From assembly GCA_013289615.1 (NCBI GenBank), contig JABCZO010000032.1, positions 1-47,818 of the forward strand: DNA of 47,818 nt, in the 5' to 3' direction. A program made the position numbers and the translations under genes. The stretch comes from Gammaproteobacteria bacterium (lineage in GTDB: Bacteria > Pseudomonadota > Gammaproteobacteria > Steroidobacterales > Steroidobacteraceae). Below, piece after piece: positions 31,338 through 44,609 of this stretch; positions within the stretch are counted from its first letter, which is position 1, and the number at the start of each line of letters is the position of its first letter. The notes beneath the pieces were generated by a model. The model worked only from the letters and a program-made list of their open reading frames with translations, searched no databases and had not been told where the DNA came from.

Positions 31338-32342
31338 ATGTCTGATCGTTTCAGCGCCTACCGAATCCATCAACGCGACGGCGGCATTCAAGCGCGTTTC
31401 GAGCAGCTGACGCTCGATGACCTGTCGCCCGGCGAGGTGGTGATCCGCGTCTCGCACTCGAGTATCAACTACAAGGACGCGCTGGCAGGCACCGGCGCCG
31501 GCCGCATCCTGCGACGCTATCCGCTGGTCGGCGGCATCGATCTTGCGGGCAGCGTCGAGCGATCCGCCGACCCGGCCTATAAGGCCGGCGATGCGGTGCT
31601 GGTGACCGGCTGCGGCATGTCGGAAACCCGCGATGGCGGCTATGCGCAGTTCGCGCGCCTGCCGGCCTCGGCGGTAGTGGCGATGCCTCGCGGGCTGGAC
31701 GCGCTGTCGGCGATGGCGCTGGGCACCGCCGGGTTCGCTGCCGGCCGCGCGATCATGCGCATGGAAATCAATGGCCAGAACCCTGCAATGGGACCGGTGG
31801 TCGTCACCGGCGCGACCGGCGGTGTCGGTTCGCTGGCGATCGACATGCTCTCGGCCAAGGGCTACGAGGTAGTGGCGCTGACCGGAAAACCCGAATCGGA
31901 AAGCTATCTGCGCGCGCTCGGCGCGTCGCAGCTGCTGCTACGCGGCGAGCTGACAGCTGGCAAGCAAGCGCTGGAAACCGCGCGCTGGGGCGGTGCCATC
32001 GACAATGCCGGCGGCGATACGCTGGCATGGCTGCTGCGCACCACGCACGACGGCGGCAACGTCGCCAGCATCGGGCTCGCCTCCGGCGGCGAGCTGCATA
32101 CCACGGTGATGCCGTTCATCCTGCGCGGCGTCAGTCTGCTCGGCGTGAATTCATCGGGCGCCGGGCGCGAGGTTCGCATGGCGGTGTGGGCGCGCCTGTC
32201 GAGCGATCTGAAGCCGCGGCATCTGGATAGGATCGTCACGCGCAGCATCGAACTCGGCGAGCTGCCGAGCGCATTCGATTCCTACCTCAAGGGCAGCGTC
32301 GTCGGCCGTACGATAGTGCGGATCGGGCCCGTGGCGAGCTGA
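31338..32342 (+). CDS. acuI: AcuI/YhdH-type acryloyl-CoA reductase (MDR family)
   Basis: 334 aa zinc-free medium-chain reductase. The N-terminal GroES-like domain has SHSSINYKDALAGTGAGRI and YPLVGGIDLAG. The Rossmann domain has VVTGATGGVGSLAIDMLSAKGY and GAIDNAGGDTL, then GVNSSGAGREVR near the C-terminus. These segments match the YhdH/AcuI quinone-oxidoreductase subgroup that reduces acryloyl-CoA with NADPH. ATG 31338 matches the family N-terminus (F-A-Y-R/M). It is divergent from the S9-like gene with a gap of at most 47 bp. Substrate assignment is by family only. Confidence 0.88.
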   Translation: MSDRFSAYRIHQRDGGIQARFEQLTLDDLSPGEVVIRVSHSSINYKDALAGTGAGRILRRYPLVGGIDLAGSVERSADPAYKAGDAVLVTGCGMSETRDGGYAQFARLPASAVVAMPRGLDALSAMALGTAGFAAGRAIMRMEINGQNPAMGPVVVTGATGGVGSLAIDMLSAKGYEVVALTGKPESESYLRALGASQLLLRGELTAGKQALETARWGGAIDNAGGDTLAWLLRTTHDGGNVASIGLASGGELHTTVMPFILRGVSLLGVNSSGAGREVRMAVWARLSSDLKPRHLDRIVTRSIELGELPSAFDSYLKGSVVGRTIVRIGPVAS

Positions 32343-32382
32343 CGGCAAGGCGCAGGCGCTGCAGCAGCCTTCGCTTAGCGCG

Positions 32383-33015
32383 ATGACAAGTGAGCGGCAG
32401 CAGCTGATCGAGGATGCCGGCCTGCTGGGTGTGCCGCTGAGCGATGAGCAGGCGGCACGGGCGCTGCAACTGCTCGACGAGCTGTCGATCTGGAATCGCA
32501 GCTACAGCCTGACTGCAATCACGCGGCGTGAGGCGATGATCCGCGGCCATCTGCTCGACAGCCTGAGTGCGCACGCCGATCTTGCGGGCCTGCACATCGC
32601 CGATGTCGGCACCGGAGCCGGCTTCCCCGGCCTGCCGCTGGCGCTGGCCTCCCCGCAGCGCAGCTTTACGCTGATCGATTCAGTGGCAAAAAAGATCCGC
32701 TTCGTGACCCACGCGGCGCGCAAGCTGGCACTCGCCAATGTCACGCCGCTGCAGGCGCGGGTCGAGTCGCTGACACCGCTCAACGCCTTCGACACGGTGA
32801 TCGCGCGCGCCTATGCGGCGCTGCCGGATCTGCTGGCCAGCGTGCAGGGCCTGTGCGGCCCGGCGACGCGCGTGCTGGCGCTCAAGGGTCGCTACCCGGC
32901 CGATGAGCTCGCGCAGCTACCGCTGGGCTGGCAGCTGCAGCACTCGCGCGCGGTGCGCATCCCGGGCCTGGAGGTGGAACGCCATATTCTCAGGCTTGTT
33001 CCGCAGGCTTTGTGA
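32383..33015 (+). CDS. rsmG: 16S rRNA (guanine(527)-N7)-methyltransferase RsmG (GidB)
   Basis: 210 aa class I methyltransferase that modifies G527 of 16S rRNA; its loss gives low-level streptomycin resistance in other bacteria. Motif I is ADVGTGAGFPGLPLAL (about 73-88), followed by FTLIDSVAKKIRFV and VIARAYAALPDLL, all standard for RsmG. It is usually next to mnmG and parAB. Here mnmG is not adjacent and a convergent glucan-synthase gene separates it from parA. The 3' end overlaps that gene by 26 bp. Confidence 0.96.
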   Translation: MTSERQQLIEDAGLLGVPLSDEQAARALQLLDELSIWNRSYSLTAITRREAMIRGHLLDSLSAHADLAGLHIADVGTGAGFPGLPLALASPQRSFTLIDSVAKKIRFVTHAARKLALANVTPLQARVESLTPLNAFDTVIARAYAALPDLLASVQGLCGPATRVLALKGRYPADELAQLPLGWQLQHSRAVRIPGLEVERHILRLVPQAL

Positions 33016-35605
33016 TGGCGGGTGGCCGTGCGCCCAGCAGCGACGCCGGAATATTGAAAGCGCTGGCGAGCGACACCAGCAGCGCCGCGGTGTACTGGAT
33101 CGACTGGATCAGCAGCGCCGCGAGCCACACCGTCAGGTCGGGACTGGCCATCTCCTTGGGTATCGTGCGGATGCCGATGACGCAACACCACAGCGCCAGC
33201 ATCAGCAGGGTTTCCTCGCGGGCGGCGCCGACCGCCGACAGGAAGCGGTGCGGCGCGCTGTGCTTGGGGGTGCGGAAGAACGGCTCGTTGCGTGTCAACA
33301 GCCCCTTCAGTACCGCCAGGCCGATGGTATGCGCCAGCGCCAGGCCGGAAATCGCGGCGGCCGCGGTCTGGCGAAAGTTCATGCCGACGCGGTGGGTATA
33401 CAGGTGCACCAGCTTCACCAGCTTGAACATGAACAGCGACAGCGGCAGCACCGAAAATACCATCAGCGGCGGATCGATTTTCTGCGGCTCCAGGATCATC
33501 GCGATCGACCAGCCGATAGCGGCGATATTGAACAACAGGTTGAACCCGTCGGCGACCCAGGGCAGCCAGCCGGCGACGAAATGATAGCGTTGCCCCGAGG
33601 TCAACGCGCTGTGAGTCGGCTGCAGCAATGCGGCCGCATGGTGCCGCAGGATCTGCATCGCGCCGTAGGCCCAGCGGAAGCGCTGGCGCTTGTAGTCGAT
33701 GAAGGTGTCGGGCATCACACCGCGACCGTAGCTGCGCGCGATATACACCGCCTCATAGCCGGCTTCGAACACCCGCAGCCCGAGTTCGGCATCCTCGGTG
33801 ATGCACCACTCGGCCCAGCCGCCGACCGCCCACAGCACGTAACGCCGCACCAGCGTCATGGTGCCGTGCTGGATGATCGCGTTGCGCTCGTTGCGCGTGA
33901 TCATGCCGATATAGAAGAAGCCGCGGTATTCGGCGTAGCACATGGCCTTGAAGGCATTGTACTGCTCGTCGCGGTAGTCCTGCGGCGCCTGCACGATCGC
34001 GATGCGCGGATTTTCGAATGCCGGCATCAGATCGTGCAGCCAGTTCGCTTCGACCTTGTAGTCGCTGTCGATCACCGCGACCACCTCCGCATCGGCGGCG
34101 GTTTTCGTCAGCGCGTAGTTGAGGGCGCCGGCCTTGAAGCCGGCAAGCGGCGCGACGTGAAAGAATCGGAACCGCTCACCGAGCCTGGCGCAATGCGCCT
34201 CGACCGGCCGCCAGCTGGCTTCGTCGCTGGTATTGTTGTCGATCACCAGCACTTCGAAGTTCGGGTAATTCAGGCGCGCCAGCGCATCCAGGGTCTCGAT
34301 CAGCATGTCCGGCGGTTCGTTGTACGCCGGTACGTGCACCGATACCTTGCGGGTCGATGCCGTGCCGTAACGCGCCGGATCGAACAGGCGCATGTGGTCG
34401 CCGACCCAGTGGGCCTCGGCCCATTCGTGGGCCTCGGCGAACAGCACTGCGACCACGCCGAGCATTCCCAGTATCAGCAGCGACCCGACGAACAGCGTCG
34501 TTGGTGTCAGGTACTGCTGCGTGTAATCGTAGACGACCCAGACGGTGATGGTGGCCGCGGCGTACACCACTATCGCGAGCAGGGTGCGACCGAGGGTACG
34601 CAGCGAGCCGCTGTGCATGTAGAACACACCCAGCATCAGCAGCGCCAGCGTCACCGAGATCGCCGCCAGCATGTGCCACTCCGGAATGCGCACGATCGGC
34701 GCCACGAATTCGAACTTCGGCTGCCGGGCGACGTCGTAGATACCCCAGTAGGCGCCGACCGCGCCCTCGTCGCGCGCTTTCCACGGCTGGTCGAACGCCT
34801 CCAGCAGGTAGTAGCGCTCGCCCTCCTTTTCGGCGCGCGCCAGGAAGCGGCGCAGAAACAGCGCCTCATTCGACACCGAGGCGACGGCACCGGCGCGGAT
34901 GCGCCCCTCCGATGGCCAGCCGATCTCGCCGATGATCACCGGCTTCTTCGGGTAGGCGGCCTGCACCGCCTTGAGCTCGCGAAAGGTGAAGTCGACCGCG
35001 GACTCGACGTCGACGCCCTCCCAGTACGGGAACAGGTGCACGGCGATGAAATCCACATGCCGCGCGATCTCCGGGTTCTTGAGCCAGGTAGCCCAGGTGT
35101 CGGCGTAGCCCACCGGCTGGCGAATTGCCGACCGCGTACGATCCAGGTCGGCCGACAACTCCTCGACCGTAAGTTCGCCGCGCAGCAGTACCTCGTTGCC
35201 GACCAGGACCCGCACGACGTTGCGATGCTCCTTCGCCAGCGCGATCCCGATGCGCATCTCCTCCTCGCTTTCGGCCTTGTCCTTGCTCAGCTGCACGCCG
35301 AGCGCGACGCTGATGTTGTGTTTCGCCGCCAGTTCCGGAATCCTGCCCAGGGTGCCCAGCACCGAGTAGGTGCGCACCGCGAAGGTCTTGTTGGCGAGCA
35401 GTTTCAGATCCGAGTCGATCTGCTGCACCGACGGGATGTCCTTGCTGCCAAACGGATCCTGGTCGGCGGCATAGGGCGAGAACGCGATGCCCTGGATATG
35501 CGCCGGCCACGGCGGCTCGCTCTCAGGGCGATTCAGGTACCCCCACACACCGTAAGTCATGACCGCGAACACGGCGGCCACGACAATTCCGGAGATCAAC
35601 TTCAT
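32990..35605 (-). CDS. GH17-GT2 membrane fusion protein, probable beta-glucan synthase
   Basis: 871 aa. An N-terminal membrane anchor (about 3-23) is followed by a GH17-like domain (about 35-300) with both expected acids, GNEVLLRGE (Glu138) and IGEIGWPSEG (Glu226). Several helices lead to a GT2 processive synthase domain with VHVPAYNEP, IDNNTSDE, VIDSDYKVE, TEDAELGLR and QRFRWAYG, then a helix-rich C-terminus. Such fusions resemble NdvC-like proteins linked to periplasmic or cyclic beta-1,3/1,6-glucans. The GH17 part may act as a transglycosylase. ATG 35605 is preferred over GTG 35611 because TAAACT ends 6 nt upstream. Confidence 0.9.
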   Translation of the reverse strand: MKLISGIVVAAVFAVMTYGVWGYLNRPESEPPWPAHIQGIAFSPYAADQDPFGSKDIPSVQQIDSDLKLLANKTFAVRTYSVLGTLGRIPELAAKHNISVALGVQLSKDKAESEEEMRIGIALAKEHRNVVRVLVGNEVLLRGELTVEELSADLDRTRSAIRQPVGYADTWATWLKNPEIARHVDFIAVHLFPYWEGVDVESAVDFTFRELKAVQAAYPKKPVIIGEIGWPSEGRIRAGAVASVSNEALFLRRFLARAEKEGERYYLLEAFDQPWKARDEGAVGAYWGIYDVARQPKFEFVAPIVRIPEWHMLAAISVTLALLMLGVFYMHSGSLRTLGRTLLAIVVYAAATITVWVVYDYTQQYLTPTTLFVGSLLILGMLGVVAVLFAEAHEWAEAHWVGDHMRLFDPARYGTASTRKVSVHVPAYNEPPDMLIETLDALARLNYPNFEVLVIDNNTSDEASWRPVEAHCARLGERFRFFHVAPLAGFKAGALNYALTKTAADAEVVAVIDSDYKVEANWLHDLMPAFENPRIAIVQAPQDYRDEQYNAFKAMCYAEYRGFFYIGMITRNERNAIIQHGTMTLVRRYVLWAVGGWAEWCITEDAELGLRVFEAGYEAVYIARSYGRGVMPDTFIDYKRQRFRWAYGAMQILRHHAAALLQPTHSALTSGQRYHFVAGWLPWVADGFNLLFNIAAIGWSIAMILEPQKIDPPLMVFSVLPLSLFMFKLVKLVHLYTHRVGMNFRQTAAAAISGLALAHTIGLAVLKGLLTRNEPFFRTPKHSAPHRFLSAVGAAREETLLMLALWCCVIGIRTIPKEMASPDLTVWLAALLIQSIQYTAALLVSLASAFNIPASLLGARPPAITKPAEQA

Positions 35606-35611
35606 CGCCAC

Positions 35612-35617
35612 AGTTTA
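35612..35617 (-). promoter_or_regulatory. Candidate -10 (TAAACT) for the GH17-GT2 gene
   Basis: On the minus strand TAAACT ends 6 nt before the ATG at 35605, without a Shine-Dalgarno in between, again the geometry of a leaderless start. Confidence 0.35.
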
Positions 35618-35636
35618 CCTGTAGTCCGGGGCCGCC

Positions 35637-35657
35637 AACGGCTAGACTAACGCCGTT
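35637..35657 (+). promoter_or_regulatory. Inverted repeat with -10-like TAGACT directly before parA
   Basis: AACGGC (35637-35642) and GCCGTT (35652-35657) form an inverted repeat ending at the base before the parA ATG. The 9-nt centre contains TAGACT (35643-35648), a -10-like hexamer. It may be the parA promoter with an autoregulatory operator, as ParA proteins often repress their own operon. Confidence 0.35.
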
Positions 35658-36527
35658 ATGAAGCGTGTCATTGCGGTCGCGAACCAGAAAGGAGGGGTGG
35701 GCAAGACGACGACTGCCGTGAACCTCGCCGCATCCTTTGCCGCGATGCGCCGCCGCGTGTTGTTGATCGATCTGGATCCTCAGGGCAACGCCACCACTGG
35801 CTTCGGCATCGATAAATCCGCGATTGTGTGTGGAGCCTGCGAGGTACTGCTCGGTGAGTGCAGCGCCGCCGAGGCGCTGCTGAGCGTCGGCCCGATCGGC
35901 GCCAGCGAAGCGCAGCGGCCGCTGGCAGTGTTGCCGGCCAATCAGGACCTGACCGCGGCGGAAGTACGCATGATCGGCATGCCGAGCGGTCGCGAGCAGC
36001 GGCTGCGCACCGCGCTCGAGCCGATACGCACCGACTATGAGCTGGTACTGATCGACTGCCCGCCGGCGCTCAACATGCTGACGGTCAATGCGCTGGTCGC
36101 GGCCGACAGCGTATTGATACCGATGCAATGCGAGTACTACGCGCTCGAGGGGCTGTCGTCGCTGGTCGCGACCATCGAGCAGATCCGCGCCACGGCGAAT
36201 GCAACGCTCGAGATCGAAGGCATTCTGCGCACCATGTACGATTCGCGTAACAATCTTGCGGTGGAAGTCGCCGCGCAGCTGATGATGCATTTCGGCGACA
36301 AGGTGTTTCGCACTGTCGTGCCGCGCAACGTCAAACTGGCCGAGGCGCCGAGCTTCGGCAAGCCGGCGTTGGTGCACGATCCGGATTCGCGCGGCGCGCT
36401 CGCCTACCTGGCTCTGGCCGGCGAGATGCTGCGCCGTGAAGAAGGCGGCTACGCATCGTCGAGTTCCAGGAGCGCCGGCGGCCTCGGCGATGCCGCGGCT
36501 GTGACGACGATGGAACCGGCCGGCTGA
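35658..36527 (+). CDS. parA: Chromosome partitioning ATPase ParA (Soj)
   Basis: 289 aa. The deviant Walker A is [16 protein letters not shown] near the N-terminus, with signature Lys on both sides of the Gly run, followed by [16 protein letters not shown] and Walker [19 protein letters not shown]. It moves ParB-parS complexes on the nucleoid. The N-terminus starts directly with the ATPase fold, without a DNA-binding domain, as in chromosomal Soj types. The last 30 residues are a Ser/Gly-rich extension. It precedes parB by 21 bp and lies upstream of the atp operon, the classical origin-proximal order. Confidence 0.96.
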   Translation: MKRVIAVANQKGGVGKTTTAVNLAASFAAMRRRVLLIDLDPQGNATTGFGIDKSAIVCGACEVLLGECSAAEALLSVGPIGASEAQRPLAVLPANQDLTAAEVRMIGMPSGREQRLRTALEPIRTDYELVLIDCPPALNMLTVNALVAADSVLIPMQCEYYALEGLSSLVATIEQIRATANATLEIEGILRTMYDSRNNLAVEVAAQLMMHFGDKVFRTVVPRNVKLAEAPSFGKPALVHDPDSRGALAYLALAGEMLRREEGGYASSSSRSAGGLGDAAAVTTMEPAG

Positions 36528-36535
36528 GCGCGCGT

Positions 36536-36541
36536 TATCAT
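36536..36541 (+). promoter_or_regulatory. Candidate -10 (TATCAT) before parB
   Basis: TATCAT straddles the short parA-parB gap and ends 7 nt before the parB ATG. No Shine-Dalgarno is present there, so a leaderless internal transcript is possible besides the parA read-through. Confidence 0.35.
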
Positions 36542-36548
36542 CCAGCGC

Positions 36549-37469
36549 ATGACACCGAAAAAGCCGACGCTGGGTCGCGGGCTCGCTGACCTGCTCGGAC
36601 AGGCCAGGTCCTCCAGCACGTCAGCCGCGGAAGTGGCGCCGCCGCGCGCGCGCGCGGAGTCGGAACTGGCGCGACTGCCGCTCGATCTGCTGCAGCGCGG
36701 CCGCTACCAGCCGCGCATGGATATGCGGCCCGAGACCCTCGCCACGCTGGCCGATTCGATCCGGGCCCAGGGCGTGGTGCAGCCGATCGTGGTGCGCCCG
36801 ATCGGCGAGCCCGACGAACGCGGCGTGCAGCGCTACGAGATCATCGCCGGGGAGCGCCGCTGGCGCGCGGCCCAGCAGGCCGGCCTCGCCGAGATCCCGG
36901 CGATCATCCGCCAGGTGCCGGATGACGCGGCGATCGCGATCGCGCTGATCGAGAACATCCAGCGCGAGAACCTCAATCCACTGGAGGAGGGGCGCGCGCT
37001 CGAACGGCTGATCTCGGAATTCGGCCTCACGCACCAGCAGGCAGCCGATGCGGTCGGGCGATCGCGTGCCGCCGTCAGCAACCTGCTGCGACTGCTGGAG
37101 TTGCCGCCCGAGGTGTGCGAGCGGCTCGAGAAACGCGAGCTGGAGATGGGCCACGCCCGCGCGCTGCTCGGCCTGCCGCACCGCAAACAACAGATCGAGG
37201 TCGCGGCGGTGGTGGTGCGCAGAGGACTGACGGTGCGTGACGCCGAGAGCCTGGTGCGCCGCATGGTCGAGCCGGCCAAGCCCGCTGCCGGAGGCGCGGC
37301 AGTAGCAATTGATCCCAAAATTCAGCGACTTGAGGATGAGCTGGGCGAGAGATTAGGCGCGCCGGTGAGCATCGAGCACGCGCGCCAAGGACATGGCCGG
37401 GTGGTGATCCGCTACCACAGCCTGGACGAGCTTGACGGCATATTGAGTCATTTCCAGCACATTTCTTGA
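36549..37469 (+). CDS. parB: Chromosome partitioning protein ParB (Spo0J)
   Basis: 306 aa CTP-dependent clamp that loads at parS sites. The N-terminal ParA-stimulating segment KPTLGRGLADLLG is followed by the ParB/Srx fold with YEIIAGERRWRAAQQAG (CTP-binding box) and IENIQRENLNPLEEGRAL. The helix-turn-helix is LTHQQAADAVGRSRAAVSNL, and the C-terminal dimerisation region (QRLEDELGERLGAPVSIEH) is intact. Its stop codon lies inside the -35 element of the atp promoter. Confidence 0.97.
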   Translation: MTPKKPTLGRGLADLLGQARSSSTSAAEVAPPRARAESELARLPLDLLQRGRYQPRMDMRPETLATLADSIRAQGVVQPIVVRPIGEPDERGVQRYEIIAGERRWRAAQQAGLAEIPAIIRQVPDDAAIAIALIENIQRENLNPLEEGRALERLISEFGLTHQQAADAVGRSRAAVSNLLRLLELPPEVCERLEKRELEMGHARALLGLPHRKQQIEVAAVVVRRGLTVRDAESLVRRMVEPAKPAAGGAAVAIDPKIQRLEDELGERLGAPVSIEHARQGHGRVVIRYHSLDELDGILSHFQHIS

Positions 37470-37494
37470 AGGCGCAAGCCTTCGTCTCTATAAT
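37466..37494 (+). promoter_or_regulatory. Sigma-70 promoter of the atp operon
   Basis: TTGAAG (37466-37471) and a perfect TATAAT (37489-37494) are separated by 17 bp, predicting initiation near 37501. The -35 overlaps the parB stop codon. GAAGGC-GCAA-GCCTTC (37468-37483) makes a hairpin between the two boxes that could also fold at the 3' end of the parB mRNA. Confidence 0.75.
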
Positions 37495-37610
37495 CGCGCC
37501 CGCTTGTCGCGGGTGGCTCTAACTAGTTGCCGGATAAGTAAAAGCGAACGCACCGCCCGGACACAGGATGGGTCCGGCGAGTGTTAATTTGGTGGTCCGG
37601 AAGTCACGCC
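37495..37610 (+). other. Structured leader of the atp operon
   Basis: This is about 110 nt between the predicted start and atpI. CCCGC-TTGTC-GCGGG (37499-37513) would form a 5'-end hairpin. CCGGAC (37557-37562) pairs with GTCCGG (37572-37577). No known riboswitch or open reading frame was recognised. GGAAG at the end serves as the atpI ribosome-binding site. Confidence 0.4.
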
Positions 37611-38039
37611 GTGCCCACGAGCAGCGATACCGACATCCGGCCGCTGGCCAGCCGCATCCTGCTTGTGCAGACCGGCGCGGGCGCCGCGGTGGCGCTGGTG
37701 TGTCTGCTGGTCTGGGGTCGATATGCGTTTGTCTCGGCGCTGGCGGGCGCGGGCACCGGCCTGGTTGCTAATTTGTATATGACTTTCAAGGCGTTGCAGC
37801 CGGCGCGAACACCGCGGCGGGCGCTCGGACAGCTGTACCTGGGACAACTGGTCAAGGTCGGCCTGACGGTGGCGCTGTTCATGCTGGCAGCGCACCTGCC
37901 GCACTTGTCTTGGCCGGCGCTGCTGATCGCCTATCTGGCGACGCTGGTGGTGTTCTGGGGGGTACCGTTTGCAGCGGCGCCGCGTACGCGGATCGGCCCG
38001 CGGATTGGGAGTGGGGGCGCAGGCCCCAAGGAACCGTAG
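37611..38039 (+). CDS. atpI: ATP synthase subunit I (AtpI)
   Basis: 142 aa with four hydrophobic helices. It has the typical AtpI pattern of a GxxxA-rich second helix (ALAGAGTGLVANLYMTFKAL) and a C-terminal third/fourth helix pair. AtpI helps assemble the c-ring and is the variable first gene of atp operons. The start is GTG 37611 with GGAAG about 7 nt upstream; GTG 37581 would add ten residues without a better signal. The gene is followed 6 bp later by atpB. Confidence 0.85.
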   Translation: MPTSSDTDIRPLASRILLVQTGAGAAVALVCLLVWGRYAFVSALAGAGTGLVANLYMTFKALQPARTPRRALGQLYLGQLVKVGLTVALFMLAAHLPHLSWPALLIAYLATLVVFWGVPFAAAPRTRIGPRIGSGGAGPKEP

Positions 38040-39161
<1,122 letters not shown>

Positions 39162-39217
39162 AGCAGGCCGGCGGTACGGCCGCCGTCGCGGCCGGCACGT
39201 TGGGGAGACAGGTACGC

Positions 39218-39697
39218 ATGGATATTAACGCTACGTTCATCGGGCAGATCGTTGTGTTCCTGATCATGCTTTGGTTCATAGCCAAGGTGGTGGTGCCGAT
39301 GATCGCGAAACCGATCAATGAGCGCTACGCGAAGATCGCCGATGGCCTGGCAGCGGCCGATGCCGGGCAGAAGCAATTGCAGGAAGCGGGTGCGAGCGCA
39401 GAGCAGCTCATGCGCGAGGCGCGCGAGCGCGCGCGGCAGGTCGAGGAACAGGCGCATCGCCGCTCCATTGAGACCCTGGAGGCTGCCAAGCAGGCCGCCC
39501 AGAGCGAGGGTGCGCGGTTGCTCGCGGCTGCGCAGGTTGAAGTCGGTAATGAGAGCATACGAGCCAGCGAGCAGTTGCGGCGTGAATTCGGCACGCTGGT
39601 GGTGCAGGCGGCATCACAGCTGGTCGAGCACGAGGTCAATCCGGCGACGCATGCAAAATTGCTCGAGCGTCTGACCGACGACATCGCCCGTGGCTGA
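39218..39697 (+). CDS. atpF: F1Fo ATP synthase subunit b
   Basis: 159 aa peripheral-stalk subunit. It has one N-terminal transmembrane helix (MDINATFIGQIVVFLIMLWF) followed by a long charged helix that dimerises as a coiled coil (about 35-150). E. coli AtpF is 156 aa. ATG 39218 matches the conserved MNINAT-type start and has GGGGAG upstream; the longer open frame upstream begins at the atpE stop and is not needed. Confidence 0.96.
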   Translation: MDINATFIGQIVVFLIMLWFIAKVVVPMIAKPINERYAKIADGLAAADAGQKQLQEAGASAEQLMREARERARQVEEQAHRRSIETLEAAKQAAQSEGARLLAAAQVEVGNESIRASEQLRREFGTLVVQAASQLVEHEVNPATHAKLLERLTDDIARG

Positions 39698-39721
39698 TCG
39701 GCGCCGGCGCGCATAACCTCC

Positions 39722-40276
39722 ATGACAGAGCTTGCCACCACCGCCCGTCCGTATGCCCGCGCCGCGTTCGCAACTGCCGGCGCCGCCTCGCAGCTGGCTG
39801 AATGGAGCGCCTTCCTGAGCCGCGCCGCCGCCGTGGTGCGCGATCCACAGGCGCTGCCGCTGATCGGCAATCCGCGCGTGTCCGTGTCCGAGCTGGTCGA
39901 TTTCCTGCTGCAGATCGCCACCGACGGCAAGCCCAGCGCCGAACAGGCAGCGCAGCAGCGCAATTTCCTGCAGCTGCTGGCCGACAATCGGCGCCTCAAG
40001 CTGCTGCCAGAGATCGCCGCGCAATTCGAGCTGCTGCGCTCCGAGGCCGAGCACATCGCCGACGTCGATGTCATTTCGGCGCGCGAGCTCACCGACGAGC
40101 AGGCGAAGAGACTGCAGGCAGTGCTCGAGCGTCGACTGGGCCTCGCCGTGCGTCTGCATCCGCAGGTGGACAAGTCGCTGGTCGGCGGCGCGATCGTGCG
40201 CTTCGGGGATTTCGTGGTCGACGGCTCGCTGCGCGGCCGGATCGAGCGCCTGGGCGCGGCGATGAGCGCCGCCTGA
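39722..40276 (+). CDS. atpH: F1Fo ATP synthase subunit delta
   Basis: 184 aa soluble stator subunit (OSCP homologue) linking F1 to subunit b. The N-terminal helical bundle starts [14 protein letters not shown], and the C-terminal signature reads [21 protein letters not shown], then [23 protein letters not shown]. Length matches the family (177 in E. coli). Its 3' end lies in a GC hairpin followed by a T-run before atpA. Confidence 0.96.
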   Translation: MTELATTARPYARAAFATAGAASQLAEWSAFLSRAAAVVRDPQALPLIGNPRVSVSELVDFLLQIATDGKPSAEQAAQQRNFLQLLADNRRLKLLPEIAAQFELLRSEAEHIADVDVISARELTDEQAKRLQAVLERRLGLAVRLHPQVDKSLVGGAIVRFGDFVVDGSLRGRIERLGAAMSAA

Positions 40277-40286
40277 CACATTTTTT
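40256..40286 (+). terminator. Hairpin plus T6 between atpH and atpA (possible attenuator)
   Basis: GCGGCG (40256-40261), loop ATGAG and CGCCGC (40267-40272) form a perfect 6-bp stem over the atpH stop region. Eight nt later comes TTTTTT (40281-40286), just before the AAGGA of atpA. The gap makes efficient intrinsic termination doubtful. It could act as a weak attenuator, or the U-run could help translation of atpA. Confidence 0.3.
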
Positions 40287-40301
40287 CCAAGGATCCTTCC
40301 C

Positions 40302-41840
<1,539 letters not shown>

Positions 41841-41851
41841 CGGTGTAAGCG

Positions 41852-44189
<2,338 letters not shown>

Positions 44190-44190
<1 letters not shown>

Positions 44191-44609
44191 TGAATACCAT
44201 CCACGTCGACATTGTCAGCGCCGAAGGGGAGATCTTCGCGGGAGAGGCACGCATGGTGTTTCTGCCGGCTTCCGAGGGTGAGATTGGCGTCACGCCGCGG
44301 CACGCACCGCTGCTGACGTTGCTCAAGCCCGGCGAGGTGCGGGTGCAGCTGCCCGAGGGCGAGGAGCAGTTCTTCTACGTCGGCGGCGGCGCGCTCGAGA
44401 TCCAGCCGAACAAAGTCACGGTGTTGGCCGACACCGCGGCACGCGCCAAGGATCTGGACGAGGCCGCGGCGATAGCCGCGCGGCAGCGGGCCGAGCAGGC
44501 GCTCGCCGGGCACCTGGACAAGATCACCCAGGCCGAAGCGCTGGCAGAACTCGCCCGTGCGATTGCCCAGATCAAACTGATCGAAAAGTGGCGCAAGGTC
44601 AAAGGCTGA
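44190..44609 (+). CDS. atpC: F1Fo ATP synthase subunit epsilon
   Basis: 139 aa rotor subunit that inhibits ATP hydrolysis. The N-terminal beta-sandwich (MNTIHVDIVSAEGEIFAGEA, GEIGVTPRHAPLLT, FFYVGGGALEIQPNKVTVLAD split over strands) and the C-terminal helical hairpin (DLDEAAAIAARQRAEQALAG) are both present. Translation is coupled to atpD by a 1-nt overlap. It is the last gene of the atp operon. No clear terminator follows; the 184-bp gap to glmU holds only weak hairpins. Confidence 0.97.

Noticed and set aside
32813..35650. 945-residue plus-strand open frame opposite the GH17-GT2 gene
   Set aside because: It begins inside rsmG in another frame and is an antisense shadow of a well-conserved enzyme gene. 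No domain pattern is visible.
37470..37610. Origin of replication (DnaA boxes) near parB-atp
   Set aside because: No TTATCCACA-type boxes or AT-rich repeats were found in this gap or in other intergenic spaces of the window, although gene order suggests the origin is not far.
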